Shown: positions 8,157-8,965 of the stretch, piece after piece | Layout of the letters: every line of letters begins with the position of its first letter | How positions within the stretch are numbered: the stretch's first letter is position 1 | Source of the DNA: Acidobacteriota bacterium | GTDB lineage: Bacteria > Acidobacteriota > UBA890 > WLXD01 | Reading direction: 5' to 3' | DNA length: 8,965 bases | Assembly (NCBI GenBank): GCA_022571615.1 | Contig: JACZXM010000087.1 | Coordinates: 1-8,965 of the forward strand | Translations under genes and position numbers: made by a program | The notes under the pieces: generated by a model | The model's database searches: none | The model's input: only the letters and a program-made list of their open reading frames with translations | What the model was told of the DNA's origin: nothing

Positions 8157-8228
8157 AGAACAGCAAACGGAACACGAATCTTGTGCCGCTGGCGAACGCG
8201 GGCGGCCGCGAACCAACCGGGGTGGAAG

Positions 8229-8576
8229 ATGATGACGATGGTTGCAGTGCAGTTGGAGACGCCCTCGAGGGGACAGCTGGATGCGATTTTTGAGGCCGAG
8301 CGCCGCAATCTGGCGAATGAGCAGCGCGACGTGCACGCCTGCCGGCAGCTCTGGCGCACGGTGCTGCAGCGCACCGTAGACGACATCTGCTTCTTACGCA
8401 GGCATCGCCACTACACCAAGCTGAAGAAGCATGAGGAGGAGCGGTTGCGTCGAATCCGCGAGAATCCGCCGGCGGATTTCGTTCGTGGCGCCTGGTTCGA
8501 GCAAATCTGCGACTACCTGCAGGTCAATCCCGACCGCCTCCGGCGGGCGATCCAGGAGATCGAGGCCACCACCTGA
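8229..8576 (+). CDS. Small charged helical protein of unknown function, sigma-54 driven
   Basis: The gene encodes 115 residues, rich in Arg, Glu and Gln, with no signal peptide or membrane segment. Residues 16-60 and 62-78 look like long amphipathic helices; 86-111 (W-F-E-Q-I-C-D-Y-L, then N-P-D-R-L-R-R-A-I) look like a short helix-turn-helix-like end. The pattern L-W-R-x-V-L followed by F-x-x-I-C-x-x-L-x-x-x-P-x-x-L-R-R resembles small uncharacterised proteins known from Proteobacteria and phages. That is recognition from memory and gives no function. ATGs occur at 8229, 8232 and 8238; a GGGGTGGA run at 8219-8226 best fits the first two. The sigma-54 promoter upstream and the hairpin terminator downstream make it a complete single-gene unit. 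DNA binding is a weak inference. Confidence 0.75.
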   Translation: MMTMVAVQLETPSRGQLDAIFEAERRNLANEQRDVHACRQLWRTVLQRTVDDICFLRRHRHYTKLKKHEEERLRRIRENPPADFVRGAWFEQICDYLQVNPDRLRRAIQEIEATT

Positions 8577-8606
8577 CGTTATCGAGGCGTATTTACGATC
8601 CGGTAG

Positions 8607-8630
8607 CAGGGGAGCGCGCGCGCTCCCCTG
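8607..8630 (+). terminator. Rho-independent terminator after the small gene
   Basis: A perfect 24-bp palindrome has CAGGGGAGCG arms closing on a GCGC centre, 30 nt after the TGA stop. Only TTTG follows, so the T-run is short, but the stem is very GC-rich. The symmetry means it could also stop transcription from the right. Confidence 0.65.
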
Positions 8631-8644
8631 TTTGCCTTCGCGGG

Positions 8645-8794
8645 ATGGCTGACGTTGAATGGATTCTCGGTGCGGGCCGCCACCCAACGGACCGTCCGAG
8701 ATGTCGACATATCGACGTTGTCCAATAACGGTCGTGCCGCCTTCGACACGGCCGGCCAGCCAGGCCCGGCACCTCGCATGGTGACGCGATGGTA
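8645..8794. other. Intergenic sequence without a convincing gene
   Basis: Only very short frames occur here. The one clear structure is a pair of overlapping palindromes: ATGTCGACAT (8701-8710) and GTCGA-cata-TCGAC (8703-8716). They could be an operator, but nothing nearby confirms it. Confidence 0.4.
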
Positions 8795-8810
8795 TGTGAG
8801 CTGGATCACA
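8795..8810. promoter_or_regulatory. CRP/Vfr-type binding site
   Basis: TGTGA-GCTGGA-TCACA is an exact match to the TGTGA-N6-TCACA core of CRP-family sites. With no gene start in the remaining 155 bases, the controlled gene would be beyond the right edge. A single 10-bp core match can occur by chance, but its placement in intergenic DNA next to another dyad favours function. Confidence 0.5.
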
Positions 8811-8830
8811 ATGAAAGTCGCCTTCATTGT
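8808..8830. repeat. Dyad symmetry overlapping the CRP-type site
   Basis: ACAATGAA (8808-8815) and TTCATTGT (8823-8830) are perfect 8-bp arms. The symmetry extends by one G-C pair past an A-C mismatch, leaving a 3-nt centre. The left arm shares ACA with the right half of the CRP-type site, so two factors could compete. It is AT-rich against a GC-rich background, as an operator often is. Confidence 0.5.
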
Positions 8831-8833
8831 CGA

Positions 8834-8890
8834 CACCCTACAGAGCCATTGGCCACGGGGGAAATCCAATGGTGGTGCAACCGTAGGGTG
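8834..8890. repeat. Nested inverted repeats, possible structured RNA or cruciform
   Basis: The outer arms CACCCTAC (8834-8841) and GTAGGGTG (8883-8890) are perfect. Inside them CCATTGG (8846-8852) and CCAATGG (8866-8872) are also perfect. Folded, this is two stems with a 4/10-nt internal loop and a 13-nt end loop containing a G5 run. Confidence 0.5.
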
Positions 8891-8947
8891 CCCAGAGCGC
8901 GCACCTTGGCGCCAGTCGGGTGCCCATTTGGGCGCGCTGGGTAACCC
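8886..8947. repeat. GC-rich block of palindromes and a repeated GGGTGCCCA
   Basis: GGGTGCCCA occurs at 8886-8894 and 8918-8926. Between and after them lie TGGCGCCA (8907-8914), GCCCA-tt-TGGGC (8922-8933), arms AGCGCGC/GCGCGCT (8896-8902 and 8932-8938) and GGGT-a-ACCC (8939-8947). The alternative pairings overlap, so more than one fold is possible. Function not recognised. Confidence 0.4.
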
Positions 8948-8965
8948 GTGTGCACCCACTCCCTG

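Larger units (their letters stand above)
7899..8228. other. Divergent intergenic region
   Basis: This 330-base stretch separates the hydrolase and the small gene, transcribed away from each other. Toward the hydrolase I see only weak signals: an 8-bp direct repeat TGAAACTT (7910-7917 and 7962-7969) and a 6-bp inverted repeat CTTGCA/TGCAAG (7923-7928 and 7942-7947). No good sigma-70 boxes stand out for the hydrolase. In the middle, AGCGGCC (8050-8056) and GGCCGCT (8082-8088) can pair. The right part holds the imperfect repeats and sigma-54 promoter listed separately. Confidence 0.6.

Noticed and set aside
8645..8728. A 27-codon plus-strand frame after the terminator
   Set aside because: It has no good ribosome site, no promoter and no recognisable sequence.
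8579..8959. A 126-codon minus-strand frame at the right end
   Set aside because: It runs through the terminator hairpin, the CRP-type site and all the palindromes, and shows no protein family features; a shorter version starting with M-K-A-T-F is also unsupported.
1..8965. CRISPR array, tRNA, rRNA or insertion sequence
   Set aside because: I looked for regular spaced repeats, cloverleaf-like stretches and transposase motifs with terminal repeats and found none.

Overview
This is a GC-rich window with proteobacterial character. The organism cannot be named from it. The kinase fragment at the left edge is most like alphaproteobacterial sensor proteins of the DivL type. The paired RND exporters, the sigma-54 promoter and the CRP-type site fit Proteobacteria in general.

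Layout. Positions 2-3748 are one uninterrupted frame, open at the left edge, that joins two unrelated protein parts. About 120 residues of a histidine-kinase dimerisation domain come first, with Tyr in place of the phospho-accepting His. An RND efflux permease follows, lacking its first ~98 residues and therefore its first membrane helix. The join falls at about 356-382, where both families carry a similar V-T-L-D/E-F stretch. It is either an assembly or chimera artefact or a true gene fusion, and is the first thing to verify. After a 1-nt gap comes a second, complete RND permease (3750-6893). The two look like one transcription unit and may form a mixed trimer. The expected membrane-fusion (adaptor) gene is not in the window and would normally lie upstream, on the missing side of the join.

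An alpha/beta hydrolase (6921-7898, minus strand) faces the RND genes tail to tail. The 27-nt gap and both stop codons lie inside an 8-bp inverted repeat. Between the hydrolase and the next gene (7899-8228) is a divergent regulatory region. It carries a canonical -24/-12 sigma-54 promoter preceded by imperfect ~20-bp repeats. The promoter points at a small gene (8229-8576) for a 115-residue charged, helical protein of unknown function, which ends at a strong hairpin terminator (8607-8630).

The last ~330 bases hold no convincing gene but are rich in symmetry. They contain a perfect TGTGA-N6-TCACA CRP-type site overlapping a second dyad, a nested pair of inverted repeats, and a GC-rich block of palindromes and a repeated GGGTGCCCA. 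This looks like the control region of a gene beyond the right edge, or a structured RNA.

Functionally, the left two thirds is multidrug/metabolite export across the inner membrane, coupled to proton flow. The right third is a separate, regulated accessory region. No complete new defence or mobile system is visible. The best leads are the kinase-RND join, the RND with extra membrane segments in its central linker, the sigma-54-driven small protein, and the CRP/dyad region at the right end.
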